Positions 40,892 to 53,429 of a stretch of 64,000 nt of DNA are shown piece after piece. The first letter of the stretch is position 1; each line of letters begins with the position of its first letter. This DNA is from Glomus cerebriforme (taxonomy: Eukaryota > Glomeromycota > Glomeromycetes > Glomerales > Glomeraceae). The notes below the pieces were generated by a model, which saw only the letters and a program-made list of their open reading frames with translations, did no database searches and was not told where the DNA came from. The stretch is taken from contig QKYT01000061.1 of the NCBI GenBank assembly GCA_003550305.1, positions 43,534 through 107,533 on the forward strand, written 5' to 3'. The position numbers and the translations under genes were made by a program.

Positions 40892-42367
40892 TTAATCAAC
40901 GACTTCCTCGACCAGCACAAAACCATCAATCTCTTCTGTACGTCGAATACGTTCCGCGCGTTCTTGTTTGGTTTTCTTGAATATAAAACGTGACCATTAA
41001 TGTAAGTTTCTTTCGTAATTATTCTTTTAGTTCATTTCATTTCATCTTTTTTAATAATCTTCTCTTTACCTCGTCTAATTCTTCTAACTCCCAAATGAAA
41101 GTTTCTTTCTTGATCTTCTTAGGTTTCATTTTTTCATTCTTCTCATCCTTTTCACCTTGCATCTTTCCTACTTTTCGTTTTCTTCGTGTCTTTCCTTCTT
41201 CATGATCTGAACATCTTTTCTCTTCATCAAGAAACACCAGTTCTTCGTCAAATTGAGTATCATTGTAACTAACAATCTTATTTTTAGATGCACGTTCCAG
41301 CTGCCGACGACGAGGAGGTAAGAGAGATACTAAGTCAACAGTCTTTGTAATTTTTGGAGTTTTCCTTACTTTTGAAGGCGTAGCATTTGGCATTTTCTTT
41401 TCTTCCTTTTCATTTTTATCTCCTAGAATTTCTATAGGGATCATTCCCAAATTATCAATTTCTTTTGAAAGATAATCCTCATCATGAATCGGTTGATCAT
41501 TATTGTTATCAACCTGATGATTATCATCTTTTTCATCTTCAATTGAAGCATTATGTTTCTTACTCTCCTGTTTTCTTTCAAAAAGGTCACCAGAGCCATT
41601 TATGTCATTTTTATTTGTTCCTTTGTTAAGTGAAATGCTCTGACAGAGCATTTCACTTTGAATGTTATCATTATATTGGCTATTTTTGTCAATACTGGTA
41701 ACTTCTTCGGAATCATCCGAAATTTTACTTTGACCTTTTTTTTTCATAATCTTTTTCTCAGCTCTTCTGAATCCAAAAGGATCGCCGTCGCTGTCTTCGC
41801 TGTTCATTTCAAACTCTTTTTGTTCCTGCTTAATTGAAACTATTTTATTTTTATGATTTTTGGGTGTTGATAAATTTTGCTCTAGAGACAATTTATTCGA
41901 ATTTGCTAATGAACTAATTTCTTCCAGAAAAGATTTCTTATTATCTTCTGCTGAAGACAAAGTTTTAGTAGGAAATGAACATTTCACTTTAGTTGATGAT
42001 GAGTGATGGAAAAAATCTTCTTCACTAGATGATGATAAAATTTCAATAGCAGATAAACCTTTAACTGAATTAATTTTTGTAGATTGGTTAAGATTCCTTC
42101 TTAAGGACGTGTTCTCCGAAGAATTTTCAGTATCTTTTAATAAATCCGGTGGCAATATCAGTTTAAAAAATGGGTTATCATAATTTCTCTTTTTGTTTTT
42201 TGTTGAAGTTGTTTCTGAATCATCCAAGTCTCTTGCTACAAAAAAATTTAAATAAAATTCACCATTAAATATTATATCTAAGTACATTTATTTTATATAT
42301 TTATTGAAATGATTGCATTTTTACTTTCTAATATACTTCTTTTAATTGGTTTTGAAGGACGAGGCAT
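40892..42367 (-). CDS. Acidic, Lys-rich, largely disordered nuclear-type protein, unrecognised
   Basis: I do not recognise this protein. The long open frame at 41037-42239 is only the middle exon. The first exon starts at ATG 42367 (MPRPSKPIKRSILE), splices at about 42324 to about 42239 (TRDLDDSETTSTKNKKR), and the middle exon leaves at GAG|GTAAAG (about 41069) to join a third exon at about 40982, which ends TKQERAERIRRTEEIDGFVL then VEEVVD and stops at 40892. About 440 residues. The protein is rich in Ser, Glu, Asp and Lys with several basic patches (TRRKRKVGK, KPKKIKK) and one conserved-looking island, TVDLVSLLPPRRRQLERASK. The ordered, charged C-terminus (WELEELDE then the third exon) may be the functional part. 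A nuclear role in chromatin or DNA metabolism is a guess from composition only. Confidence 0.6.
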
Positions 42368-42668
42368 TTTCAAAACATACAAGAGCGTCGCGAAAAAAAA
42401 AGTTCGTGTTAATTGTGAGAAAGTGTTCCTAAATTTATGTGCGAGGTTGAATGTATGTTCAAAATTCAAATTAATTTTATTATCCGCAGTAGAACGTAAT
42501 TACATCATTCGTGATTATTTTGTGATCACTCACAAAATTTCACTCACGTGAAATTTGAATGGAAAAAGTCACGTGGACTAATCACAGCAAAAATTAGTTT
42601 TTGTAGCAGCTGTATTATTAATATTTCTTATTGCAAATGTTATATATGTATATATTACTTTATTCTTT
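42368..42668. promoter_or_regulatory. Upstream region with two E-box-like motifs
   Basis: About 300 bp upstream of the acidic-protein gene and downstream of cyclophilin H. CTCACGTGAAA (about 42543) and GTCACGTGG (about 42570) are two CACGTG cores 27 bp apart, binding sites for Cbf1/bHLH factors in fungi. Function is inferred. Confidence 0.35.
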
Positions 42669-43641
42669 TTAATATTGCCCACATTCAGTTATAACTACTT
42701 GTAATTTAGGACGATTCCCAGGTCCAGTAGAAACATTTTCAATTTTTCTCAACGTAAGTAACCCATCAACAAGTTTTCCGAATACAACATGTTTTCCGTC
42801 AAGAAAATCACATTTAGCACATGTAATGAAAAACTATTATTCATAAAACTTGAAATGAGTACAAATATATTATATACTTCAAAAAATTAAATATAAATAA
42901 ATACCTGACATCCATTTGAGTTTGGGCCACTATTTGCCTAATTATAATAATAAAAATTGTTAAAAAAAAAAAAATAAAATAAAAAAAAAAGGAAAAAAAA
43001 TTTCGAAATTTTTACCATCGAAAGTAATCCGGGACCAGTATGTTTTAATTCAAAATTTTCGTCTGGAAATTTTTCTCCATATATACTAAATGATCCAGTT
43101 CCATCACTCTAAAATAAAATACGAAGTTCTTTTTTAATTTAATTATAACAATGCACAAGATCAATTTAAATTACCTTTACGAAATCTCCACCCTGTATCA
43201 TAAAATCTTTTATAACTCTAATTAAATAAACCAAAATAAATATTAAATTAAAGTAATATTATCATATTTCTATTAAGAGAAATTTCTTACCTATGAAATT
43301 GTGCACCTTTATAACCTTGCGGAACCCCATTTTTTCTATTAATTTATTTAGAAGAAAAAATCAGAAATAAAAACATTGCTTACTTATATATATGTATATA
43401 AAGGAAATATATATTTACTTGAATTCTCCTGTACATAATTGTCTGTAAAATATAAATACAATTAACTAATTGAACCTAATTAACCTTAAAACTTTTTTTA
43501 TGTCCTTACCAAATTCATTTACCTAAAATTCTCGGCAGTTTTAGGTACTACGTCTGCAAATAATTCCATTTTCATTCTACCTGCTGGTTGATTTCCGATT
43601 GATATATCAAAAAATACTATAGGGTTTTCCTTTTCTGACAT
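42669..43641 (-). CDS. PPIH: Cyclophilin H (U4/U6.U5 tri-snRNP peptidyl-prolyl isomerase)
   Basis: Peptidyl-prolyl cis-trans isomerase of the PPIH/Cyp3 group, which binds the U4/U6 proteins Prp4 and Prp18 in the spliceosome. Seven exons encode 172 residues, ATG at 43641. Blocks match PPIH closely: [55 protein letters not shown] and [20 protein letters not shown]. Active-site residues are present (Arg in [15 protein letters not shown], Phe in QFFITC), but the tryptophan usual in CypA is Phe or Leu ([12 protein letters not shown]), which should weaken cyclosporin binding. Two exons are tiny: 24 nt at 43419-43442 (QLCTGEF) and 33 nt near 42906-42938 ([11 protein letters not shown]). Confidence 0.93.
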
Positions 43642-44690
43642 TTTTTTTCGTGTTGAATTTTAAATTTAATGAAAAAAGTCGAGACGTGAAAAATTCGCAC
43701 CATTGGTTACACACAAAATTTCCGCATCACCTGTATTTTTTTGCTTAGTAATACAAGAACCCGAAATATATATATGAACCAAAAAAATCATGTAAATCTT
43801 TCCTTTTTTGGACATATTCTGATAATGGTCGGCCAGAAATTTATTACTTATTTTAGTAACTGACTGACATTACCGTAATTCCGGCCCTGAAAAAATGCGT
43901 AAAATTTTTTTATAAAAATCATATATAAAGATTCAAAATCAAAAATCGTAAACTATATTTTTCTCTCCTTATGTATTTATCCACATACCAAGCAACTAAG
44001 AAACTTGGTATCTCATCAAACACCTTGTATTGTTAGTTAAAGCAAAGAAAAATTACTGTTTAAATGTCTTGTCTTTACAACATATCTTCTATTTTTTCAG
44101 AGTTGACTTCACAAAATGTTGAGAATACCACCACCACTGCTGCCTTCACTACCACTGCCAAAAAAGATTTTCTTTATACTTGAATCTCTAGTGCCAAGCA
44201 AAAAGAAAACCTTGAATGATAAAAACAACCTGATTTCTAATCTATGAACTCATCAGTAACATTAGCTTAGACATCAACTTTAAACAACTGGGATTTAAGA
44301 TCTTATTAGAATGAATAAGTTATGAAATGGTCTCAGAAATTGTAATTATCCATCATGACCAACTCTACCAGTTTGCTTTTAATTTCATCCAATATATTAA
44401 TACAATAAGAATACGTAACAAATGAAAATATTCAAAAAAAACTCTCAATCATACAGACATACACTACTAGTAAAGGTGTATTCCAATTATTCTTAGAAAT
44501 AATTATTAAAACATTAGATGGGATTGGTGAGGTTTACTTATAATTCTGTAGTAAAGTGTCATCAAAAAAAAAGAAATATATAAATTCTATAAATTATCAA
44601 CAAAAATTTTCTTTATTTAGTGATATCTGAGCTGAAATAAATGTTGACAAAGTAAATGATAAGAAACTTATCAATTCAACTATTTGAGAC
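43642..44690. other. Intergenic with decayed repeat
   Basis: No gene seen. Near 43830-43890 a GGCCAGAAATT..AATTCCGGCC arrangement recalls the repeats at 23390-24390. 44100-44560 has a higher-GC, partly coding-like composition with many stops, probably an old repeat or pseudogene too decayed to name. Confidence 0.35.
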
Positions 44691-44691
44691 G

Positions 44692-44888
44692 AGAGAAAAT
44701 TCTTGAGAGCTGTATTTCATTTAGGAATGCGACTATGTAAAACATTAAATATTTCTCCTGCAAATATAACCGATGAAACAATTGATGAAGTGTTAACTGC
44801 TAGAAATGAGATTATTAAGCAAAATATTTAACATGTACAAAGTGAATCTGTTAATTCTTTATCATTTCAAACTTACAAAGATCTATAG
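44692..44888 (+). pseudogene. Short coding relic
   Basis: Open, protein-like stretch of about 47 codons: FLRAVFHLGMRLCKTLNISP and then ANITDETIDEVLTARNEIIK, followed by one stop and a further 18 protein-like codons (HVQSESVNSLSFQTYKDL). The family is not recognised. The single internal stop and lack of neighbours suggest a decayed gene or transposon fragment. Confidence 0.3.
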
Positions 44889-45733
44889 TAAACTGTTATT
44901 ATTAATATTTAAAATTTTTCATCTTCAATATAGGACTGTTTATATATTACCTATTTGCATATTCCATCAATGTATACTTCATATTGTCATAAGCCTACCA
45001 CAATATTAAACAGTAACAAATGTACTTTATAGCCTTTGCATTTGAAAAAAAAACATAAAAATAATAAATTACCTATTCCTTATAAAATTTCTTGTAATAA
45101 CAAATTTACTTATTTTATCAAATAAATGAGTAAAAACTTGTATAGGTTTATGAAATACAAAAATATTTCTGTGAAATACAAGTGAAAGTTCATGTTATTT
45201 CAATTGATTTAGAAGTTCGTACTCTATTCACATAGTATTTCTCAATAAAAGATGCAGGTAAAATAGAAAAATATGATATAAGATGTATCTTTTATTTATA
45301 TAAATATATAGATAATCTTATATTAAGAAAGGACAAATTGGCATCTTCAACCTCAAAATGAAAGAAAAAAAAAGCATTATGTATTGATAATGCTATCTCT
45401 TGTATGCAAAAAAAAATCAAATAATTGCAGAATGAGATTTATTAAAATTTGACATAATTATTATTTCTCCTTTTGAAGTTTCAAATATGATGAATAGAAA
45501 AACACAAAAGATAAAAAGGAAAACAGTTAAAAATATATTTTATTAGTTTCATTACAAATTCTGACAATGTTTGATTTTAAAAGCAAAACCTATGTAATAA
45601 TTCAAAATAAAGCTTATATACAAAAGGTAGAAAATTTTTAATGTAAAACAAAACAGAAAATATATTTACATAATAAAATTGTAGTGTTCCTGATGAACTG
45701 TATATAATTTTGATATACTAATTAACCAGGATT

Positions 45734-45895
45734 TTAATTAATGTATTTTTCTTTTCTTTCTTCTAATTTTACTGAAAAACTAATATCATCATGTTTTGAT
45801 AAATTTTTTATATCATTAAAGCTAAGTTTTTGATCTTTAAGAATATTTAAACAAGTAACTTTGGAATGAATGATTTTTAACAAAAAAAATAGCAA
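45734..45895 (-). pseudogene. Short coding relic
   Basis: Minus-strand open stretch of 54 codons ending at a stop at 45734, including KIIHSKVTCLNILKDQKLSF and NDIKNLSKHDDISFSVKLEE. It continues upstream only after a frameshift and stop. The composition is protein-like, but I do not recognise it. A 100-codon frame at 46211-46513 on the same strand (with SKRFSDIIEKRTALNLLLVI) may be another piece of the same decayed region. Confidence 0.28.
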
Positions 45896-46513
45896 TTTTG
45901 AAGTTTACAGGTGAATGTACTGACATGAAATTCATTTCTTATTCTGTTAATCAAAATTAATATTTTAATATCAAAACACAAAAATAGTTCAAATTCTAAT
46001 AACTATTTTCATCATATCTAAAAGGATATTCAATCATAAAACTAATATTATAAATGCCAAATTGGAAAAGTAAAGCTAAACAGTAAATTCATACTGTTTA
46101 GACTATATAAATGGAATATGCTAAAAGTTGATTACGTATTAAGATTTGAAAAAATAATAAATAACTTTAGCTAAATTTTCATACAAAAAATTATGTATTT
46201 ATCCATTTTATTATATCCTTTTGAAATAAGAGGAAATCACTGTAGAAAGCAAGGAGTATCTTTTACTAAATTTACCATCATTCTGATGATTTTGGTACTT
46301 GAAATGACTATACATACCAATTGCTATAGAAATAACTAACAATAAATTTAAAGCTGTTCTTTTTTCTATAATATCTGAAAATCTTTTACTATCAACATTT
46401 TCATTTTCATTTACATTTACCCAAATAAAGATGCTCTTGCTCATATTATGGATTAAGACCTGATGCAAAATTAATTCTATAGGCAAGTACAAACTTATTA
46501 CAATATTAATCAT

Positions 46514-46953
46514 ATTAATAATTCTAAATGTTAAGCTTAAAGTTAATTAATTGATAAAGAATGATTTTAATTACAGTTATTACAGTAACTAAAAGAACCT
46601 TAGAAATAATAATTGGAATTATTGAACCACTAATTTTATTTTTATTCAAAGTTTTATAAATCATTTAAGTAAACAAGCTATCTTATGAGTTATAATAACT
46701 TAAAAAAAGAAAGTTTATTATAATGGCCTTTTATTTGATTAATTTAAAATTCAGATTAAATAATTCTCTTCAATTGCATACTTTCTAAATTTATATGATC
46801 TCTAATTATTTTATTCTCTTTAAAATGCATTTTGATATAAATAAGCTGCTATCACGTGATAAGAAAATTTGATTATCAGAAAAAAATTTTCTGATCTTTT
46901 ATAAACTATAATTTGTTTAATTTGTTTCGAATTTAAATTTGAGATTTGCAAGT
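46514..46953 (+). promoter_or_regulatory. NOM1 upstream region with 12-bp E-box palindrome
   Basis: TATCACGTGATA at 46850-46861 is a perfect 12-bp palindrome with a CACGTG core, 93 bp upstream of the NOM1 ATG. Just downstream, ATCAGAAAA / TTTTCTGAT (about 46874-46894) could form a 9-bp hairpin. CACGTG is the Cbf1/bHLH site. The rest of the region is AT-rich without a gene. Confidence 0.45.
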
Positions 46954-49900
46954 ATGCCACCAAAACGTAAAGCTAATAATCCAAAATCGAATGGGCCCAA
47001 ATTGCCTAGTTCTCTTCAAGAACAATTTGATGAAACTAGTATGCATTTATATTTGTTTTACTGAGTAAATTAATATACACGCATTCAAGTTGACATACAA
47101 TTAATTACTGTAGGTGATAGAAAGTTTGAGAAAAGATTCAAAAATCGTGCACAATCAAGAAAAGAACAAAGAAAACAAGATCGATTAGATAAGAAAAAGA
47201 AAAAGGTATTTACATTTATTAGATTTCATTTAAGAAAACTTTTTCAAAAATTAATTAACTTTCGTTAAGGCTCAACGAATTCAAGTGGAAACAAACGTTC
47301 GGTCGCCTACGAAGCGTCAGAAAACTAATCATCAACCACAGTTATCTACGATCATACCCACCCTTTCAAAATGCACCAAACCTTCTACAAAAAGATCAAA
47401 AAGCAAAATGAATTCCTATTCGCAGAAGTTAGAAAAACTTTCTGTAACAAATCCAAATTTTTACTCGTTACTTAAAGATTCAAATCTTATTTCATCTTCG
47501 TTAAGTAAAGACACCTTAATGGAATATAAGAATATTGATGAAAAGGAAATTAAACGATTAGAAAAAAAACTGGGAATTAAAACTGGAGGAAAGTTAACAA
47601 AAGAATTTGAAGATGACGGATTGGATGGTATGTGAATTTACATACAAATGGTGATAAATTATTTGGTTTTATTTAAATTTGTTTTTTTAACAGAGTTATT
47701 GGAGGGGTTCGAGTTTGGTTCAAAAAAATCGAAATTTGCGAATTCTTTATCAGAGGAGGACGAGGTAAATAACTGCACTTAATATTTCTATTGATATATC
47801 GTTTAATAATAGTTCGAATTTGATAGGAAAATGGTGTAGAGATATCAGAAATATTAGAGCAAGATTATTATGATGATTTAGAGCATAAAAGTGACGAAGA
47901 AAATTCTGATATCATGGAGATAGATGGCGATGTAGAAAATGAGTCTGAAAGTAATATTTCTAAGAAACCCGATAAAAAATGTGACGAAAAACATGAAGCA
48001 AAAGGTTCATATTATTGCAAGTGCTTTAATTTACTTCATTTTTTGTTAATAATTTCTTTTTTAGGTAAATATCTTCCTCCTCACTTGCGAGATAAAGTCT
48101 TATCTAACTCCAAATTGGAGTGTGATAAAGCAAAAAACGAACAACTTATAAGGTTACAACGGCAATTACAAGGCTTATTGAACAGGTTTCATGATTAAAT
48201 TTTTTTTAAAAAAAATTAGATTTATTTATGCTGTGTTATTAATCATTTATAATCTGTGAATAGGCTGAGTGAATCTAATATTGAGAGCATCATCATAAAT
48301 ATTGAGGAATTGTATCAAAGATTTACCCGACATGGTAAGAATCTTATAATACATCTATTATTTACATCGCTTGAAATAAAATTCACTAATCTCAAATGAT
48401 ATGTTTTTTATTAGACGTAACTTCGACTATTACATCTCTTGTCTTGAATTTAATTACTTCAAGATCTACGTTATTAGATCAATTTGTGATCATATATGCT
48501 ACATTAATAGCAGCTTTTTATAAGATAATTGGTATTGATTTTTGTAAGTTTAAAGTAAGGTTTTTTTTTTAAAAAAGTTTTTTAATTATTTTTAAAAAAA
48601 AACCTAACTTGTTTTTCTGTAATAATTTATAGGTGCACATTTTGTTCAAGAGATGGTAGAGGAATTTGAGAAATATCATAAGCAATATAATAGTAATTCT
48701 GCTGATGAAACAAAAAGCCTTGAAGAAGAAGGTGGAAAAGAGTGTACAAATTTAATAGTTCTGATTTCCGAACTTTATAATTTTCAAGTCATATCATGTA
48801 TTTTGGTTTATGATTTAATTAAATTATTCATTTCTGATTTGAACGAACTCAATGTTGAGTTATTATTAAAAGTGGTAAAAAGTAAATAATATTTTAATAA
48901 GATTTGTTAGCATAATTTTCTTCAAAAATTTATTTTCTTTGTTCTGCTTATAATATTAGGCTCTGGATATCAACTTAGAAAAGATGACCCAACTGCTTTG
49001 AAAGAAATTATTCAACAAGTTCAAATCGAAACCGCAAAAAAAGATTCAAGGACATTAGGGTAATTAGCTAACCTTTCCTTTTTTGTGATGTTCTTGTATC
49101 ACTAGATGATATATATATATATATTTTTTTTTTAAAAAAAAAAGATCACGCATGAAGTTTATGATTGAAACTATCACGAATCTTAAAAATAATCGCCTAA
49201 AACAACAGAATGTAATGGTTAATGTAGAAAGTATTCTTAGAATGAAAAAATTTCTTAATAATATAGGAAAGAAGATCCAAGGTATCAAATAATCTTTTAG
49301 GGCGCATAAATATCCTTTAGTTTTTTTTTTTAAAAAAAAATTCTTTTTTGCTTTGTAGTTCAAGCGACTGAAGCGCTGAGAGTCAGTCTTGATGACATTA
49401 GATCCATTAAAACAAGAGGTATGAGCTTGCTATAAGAAATCTCGTGATAGTCGCAAAGGCCACGTGAAATTTAAGAGAAGTTTCCTTTTTAATTACAAAT
49501 ACTCTACATAATTTTTTTTTTTGATAGGAAAATGGTGGCTTATTGGATCATCGTGGGCTGCTAATTTGGTTGATGATCCATCAACTTCAACTATTGCGCA
49601 ACGCGTTGAGAAAATTGATAATTCTACATCTAGTGCTATATTAAAACTAGCTAAAGAACAAAAAATGAATACGGATGTTAGAAGAAGTATTTTTGTGGTT
49701 ATAATAAGTAGTGAGGTATATATTAAGTTTAATAATGGATTTTTGTACTTAAATTGAAAATTTTTATCTATAACCTTTGGAACATTTTGTTTGTAGGATT
49801 ATGTTGATGCGTTTGAGAGACTTTTGAAATTGAATTTAAAAGAAGTTCAAGAACGAGAAATTCCTAGAGTTCTGCTACATTGCTGTGGAAATGTAATTTA

Positions 49901-50659
49901 TAATTTAATATATTTCATTTACAAAACATATTGAATATAAATTGATTTAACATGCAGGTTTTTTTTATTTCAAAACAGGAAAAAACACATAACCCGTATT
50001 ATGCTTTGATATCACAAAAACTTTGTGAACATGATCATAGCTTTAAAATTACTTTTCAATATTGTTTATGGGATTTTTTAAGAGAATGTGGAGAGAATGA
50101 TATTGGTGGCATGGAACTTGTTAAAAATATCACAATATCAACTGTGGAAAAAATACCTTTAAGAAGAATAGTGAATTTGAGTAAACTTTATGCATTATTA
50201 TTAACAGGTGGTCAATTATCTGTGATAATACTTAAGGTAAGTTTTGTTTTAGTTGCAAAGTTGCAAATTTTTATTTTCTTGTCCGATACTAACTACGCTT
50301 TTTATCGGGAATCACTCTTTAATTAACAATTTTCAACGAAGACCGTATCATTTCCTAAACTTCAACAGCAATCACGCTTATTTTTTCAATTATTATTTTC
50401 TAATATCATTTTATTATCTAATAATACACAATTTTCAAGAAAATCAAATAATCAAAAACAAATACTCTATAATATATTTAGTAAATCTTTAACAAATCCT
50501 ACATTAGCTAAAGGAATTTTATTTTTCTTACATAATTTTGTTAGAAAATGTGAAATATTAGAGCAAAAAGAAAAAGATTTAGTTAAATTTGGTTGTAATA
50601 CTATTAAAGAAATTATTCAAAGTGGATTTAATACTAGTAACGAAATCTTTTTAATATAA
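46954..50659 (+). CDS. SGD1: NOM1/Sgd1 nucleolar MIF4G-domain protein (40S biogenesis)
   Basis: Nucleolar protein required for 18S rRNA maturation; human NOM1 also anchors PP1. About 14 exons, ATG at 46954 (MPPKRKANNPKSNGPKLPSS), stop at 50659. Order: basic N-terminus (RAQSRKEQRKQDRLDKKKKK), an acidic linker, KYLPPHLRDKVLS, the MIF4G domain (from about 48130, RLQRQLQGLLNRLSE through AHFVQEMVEEFEKYHKQY and LYNFQVISCILVYDLIK), and the MA3 domain (TDVRRSIFVVIISSEDYVDA then FKITFQYCLWDFLREC). The last exon (about 50330-50659) was confirmed by its open frame to a stop after SGFNTSNEIFLI. Several introns carry a T-run directly abutting an A-run (48199, 49125, 49321). Confidence 0.92.
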
Positions 50660-51120
50660 ACCCCTTATCTGATATATGCTATTTAATGTTTCTCTTCTGT
50701 ATTAATATTGAATTGTGAACTAACTACTAATTGCAATGTTTATTTAGATCTGTTTAGATATTTAAGAATAATCATTTTCAATAAATTTTTGTCTATCTTT
50801 TATTATTAATATCTTTCTCTAAAAAAAAATTCTGAAAATTTTGATGTTCTTAAAAAGAACAAGATATGATATAATGGGTAGAAATTTTGATTTTAAGATT
50901 ATATACAATATATATATGCCAATTTTGACTTAATAATAATCATCCAATAAATAAAAAATTAAGTGTTATAAATGTAAAGATTCTATATAAATATCTATAA
51001 TAAATAAAGCATAAAATGCTAATCTTCAATTACATTACTCTCCTTATAATTCATACTTCCATCCAAAATGTATAATGTATATATATAATTTAAAATTCTA
51101 TTAACCTTTTCAAATTGTTA
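50660..51120. other. Convergent intergenic region
   Basis: About 460 bp between the stop codons of NOM1 and the hydrolase gene. AT-rich; no gene or structured element seen. Confidence 0.5.
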
Positions 51121-53429
51121 TTATTCATGTCTAACCTGAGACATTCTTCTTCTAGAACTTCTTATTTTAGTTTTATCTTTATTTGTCATTTCTTTTTCAT
51201 CTTTCAATTGACCTCCGATCATTACACCTTGTCCTTTACAGCACTCTTTAATATCTTTCAATAAATTTATACATAAAGGTCTGGTTGGAACTATAAGGTC
51301 AATTTTTGGACTAATGTGTTTAATGTGATCATATATATTGAGTTTTACTGATGGAATTCCTGCCGATTCAAGTAAAGAACAGAAATTATGCGTCGTTGTT
51401 ACTGGATTAAATGTATCCTGCTAGGCGAATTACAAAATAGAACAATATGGGAAGAAAAGTTTTAGGATTATTAAAAATTAAGGTTTTAAAAATTAAAAAT
51501 AATAAGTTATCAAATATTTCGTACCTGATCACCGTGAAATAATACAACTTTACGTGGTAATAACATTTTTAATTGTTCACGATTATGAATATTATTGAGT
51601 GCGTGATTTAATAAATATGATGGTGAACATTGAAGGAAGGCATCGGGTTTATTACCCATAACTCTTGGTAAAGCATGGACTTGTTCGAGACCTACGCGTA
51701 TATTTTTTTTTATTCAATATTGTCGATTATTTCAAATATCATTGCTGATAATTATAATAAAAATATTTTATAAATTTCATACCTTTTTTATATAAATACG
51801 CGTAATAATATGTTATATCATAAACCCCTGAAAACCTAACAAGAACAAATAAAGGTTGATTAAACATTATACAAATAATCACTTGAATAATAAAGCAATT
51901 CCTTACAAGATTAATCCATGGACTCTTGGTAATTCAGTCCTCCTAATATTATTATCCCATAAAGGAATTTTTATGCTAGTATTATTGGGAGGAAGAACGT
52001 TTAAGGTGGCACAGACATCATGAATTATGGTTAAAGCTGATAAAAGTGAACCAGCGCCATGACCCATAAGGTAAATTTGGGATGGATCGCCTCGAAATGA
52101 TCTGATATTCAAAATGGAATTTCATTAATTACACGTGATTTCATTATGATGTGCCACAAACAATATATACCTAATATGAGTGTGTGTCCAAAAAATACAC
52201 CGTTGAATATCTTCAACCATATCAGCAATCTTACCCTAAATAACATTAAAAGATTTATGAATTCCACATGAAAATTGCATAAATTTGTTAATCTTATTGG
52301 TAATATGTATACATACGATTGGATAGATGGTTATATCAGGAACGATTACAATGTATCCTTGACTTTGAAGATTATGAGCTACCGGCATGCAAGTATCCTT
52401 GTTTCCTTTTTAAATAAATAACATATATTTCAGCAATAAAACAAATGACTCAATGAATGTTTGTGAAAAACGTGAATTATTGATGATAATAAATATAAGG
52501 AAGTGAGATTAACTATACGAAATTCGGGTGGCGCAGCATATGGATTGGACGCGTCATTTTTTTATTGCTAAAATTTTGATCCATCGCGTTTTTTTTAATT
52601 TCAACACTTCCCTATATTTTTAAACAAACGCGTCAACAATTTTCTAACAGAGAGCAAACCTACCAGAATTCCAAGATGTTCCAATAAAAATAATTACTGG
52701 AATGTCGGTTTGTTGTTGACTTGAATTTGGTGCACTATGTCCCATATGATCATTATATCTCTTATTCTTAGACGAAACGTGATTAGGATGGTAAACATCA
52801 AGGCGATTTCGGGGTTTAGGACCGTAACGAATATTTTTCCTAATCGAACATGGAAGTTGAAGAATTGATAAGGTAATCCCGAGAAAAGTTTTCCATTGAG
52901 CATAATTTGAACAATAATTACCTTACAGATGGTTTTTTCTTTCCTTCGCTTGACAATTTGTGCCATCCATATTGAAGTATTGACGGTATGAAGGGACCGG
53001 TCAAATTTTCGTAAATACAAATAAGGAGGTAAGAAGTTACCTTATATACCCGAACCGGATTTAAAGGAACTTTTGGTTGTGATTGAGGAGCATCGGTTTG
53101 AGCTAAATAGAAAAAAAAAAATTGTTAAAATATAATCAAAATAATAGAATTTTCTTAATATATTTTTATCTTTCAAAACAGAACAGATAATAAATCAATA
53201 TTAACTACCATATAATAGATAGAAAGTCCAGCATAAACAATAAGAAAAGACTAAATTTTTTTTTTTAAAAAAAGTTAGTATTTATACTTTATTTTTTTTT
53301 TAAAAAAAAAAAAGGTCGAACATAACGTGTTGAAAGTTGTTAAATCTTTGAAAACATACAAACTATTACTGATACGACCGGGAAAAACACCCAAGCTAAT
53401 ATAATTTTCTTTATGATTTTTCGCTCCAT
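51121..53429 (-). CDS. ICME-like alpha/beta hydrolase lacking the catalytic serine
   Basis: Alpha/beta-hydrolase resembling isoprenylcysteine methylesterase and related membrane esterases. Eight or so exons, ATG at 53429. An N-terminal signal-anchor (KIIKKIILAWVFFPVVSVIV) suggests ER or endomembrane location. Conserved blocks: NIRYGPKPRNRLDVYHPNH (about 52800-52850), PVIIFIGTSWNSG at the oxyanion strand, then DMVEDIQ..IFWTHTHIR, then SFRGDPSQIYLMGHGAGSLL (about 52035-52100). The family nucleophile elbow is G-x-S-x-G; here it reads GHGAG, so Ser is Gly. The oxyanion HGG/TGGxW is also altered to IGTSW. Later Asp (FHGDQDTFNP) and His (YDHIKHISP) candidates remain. The protein may be a pseudoenzyme or use another residue. 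It ends in a basic tail, RSSRRRMSQVRHE. Confidence 0.75.

Noticed and set aside
46211..46513. 100-codon minus-strand frame as an intact gene
   Set aside because: Starts in AT repeat, no domain, neighbours a frameshifted relic; treated as a possible relic piece only.
52694..53020. 108-codon minus-strand frame in the hydrolase gene
   Set aside because: It is a wrong-frame read; spliced exons in another frame give the conserved NIRYGPKPRNRLDVYHP block.
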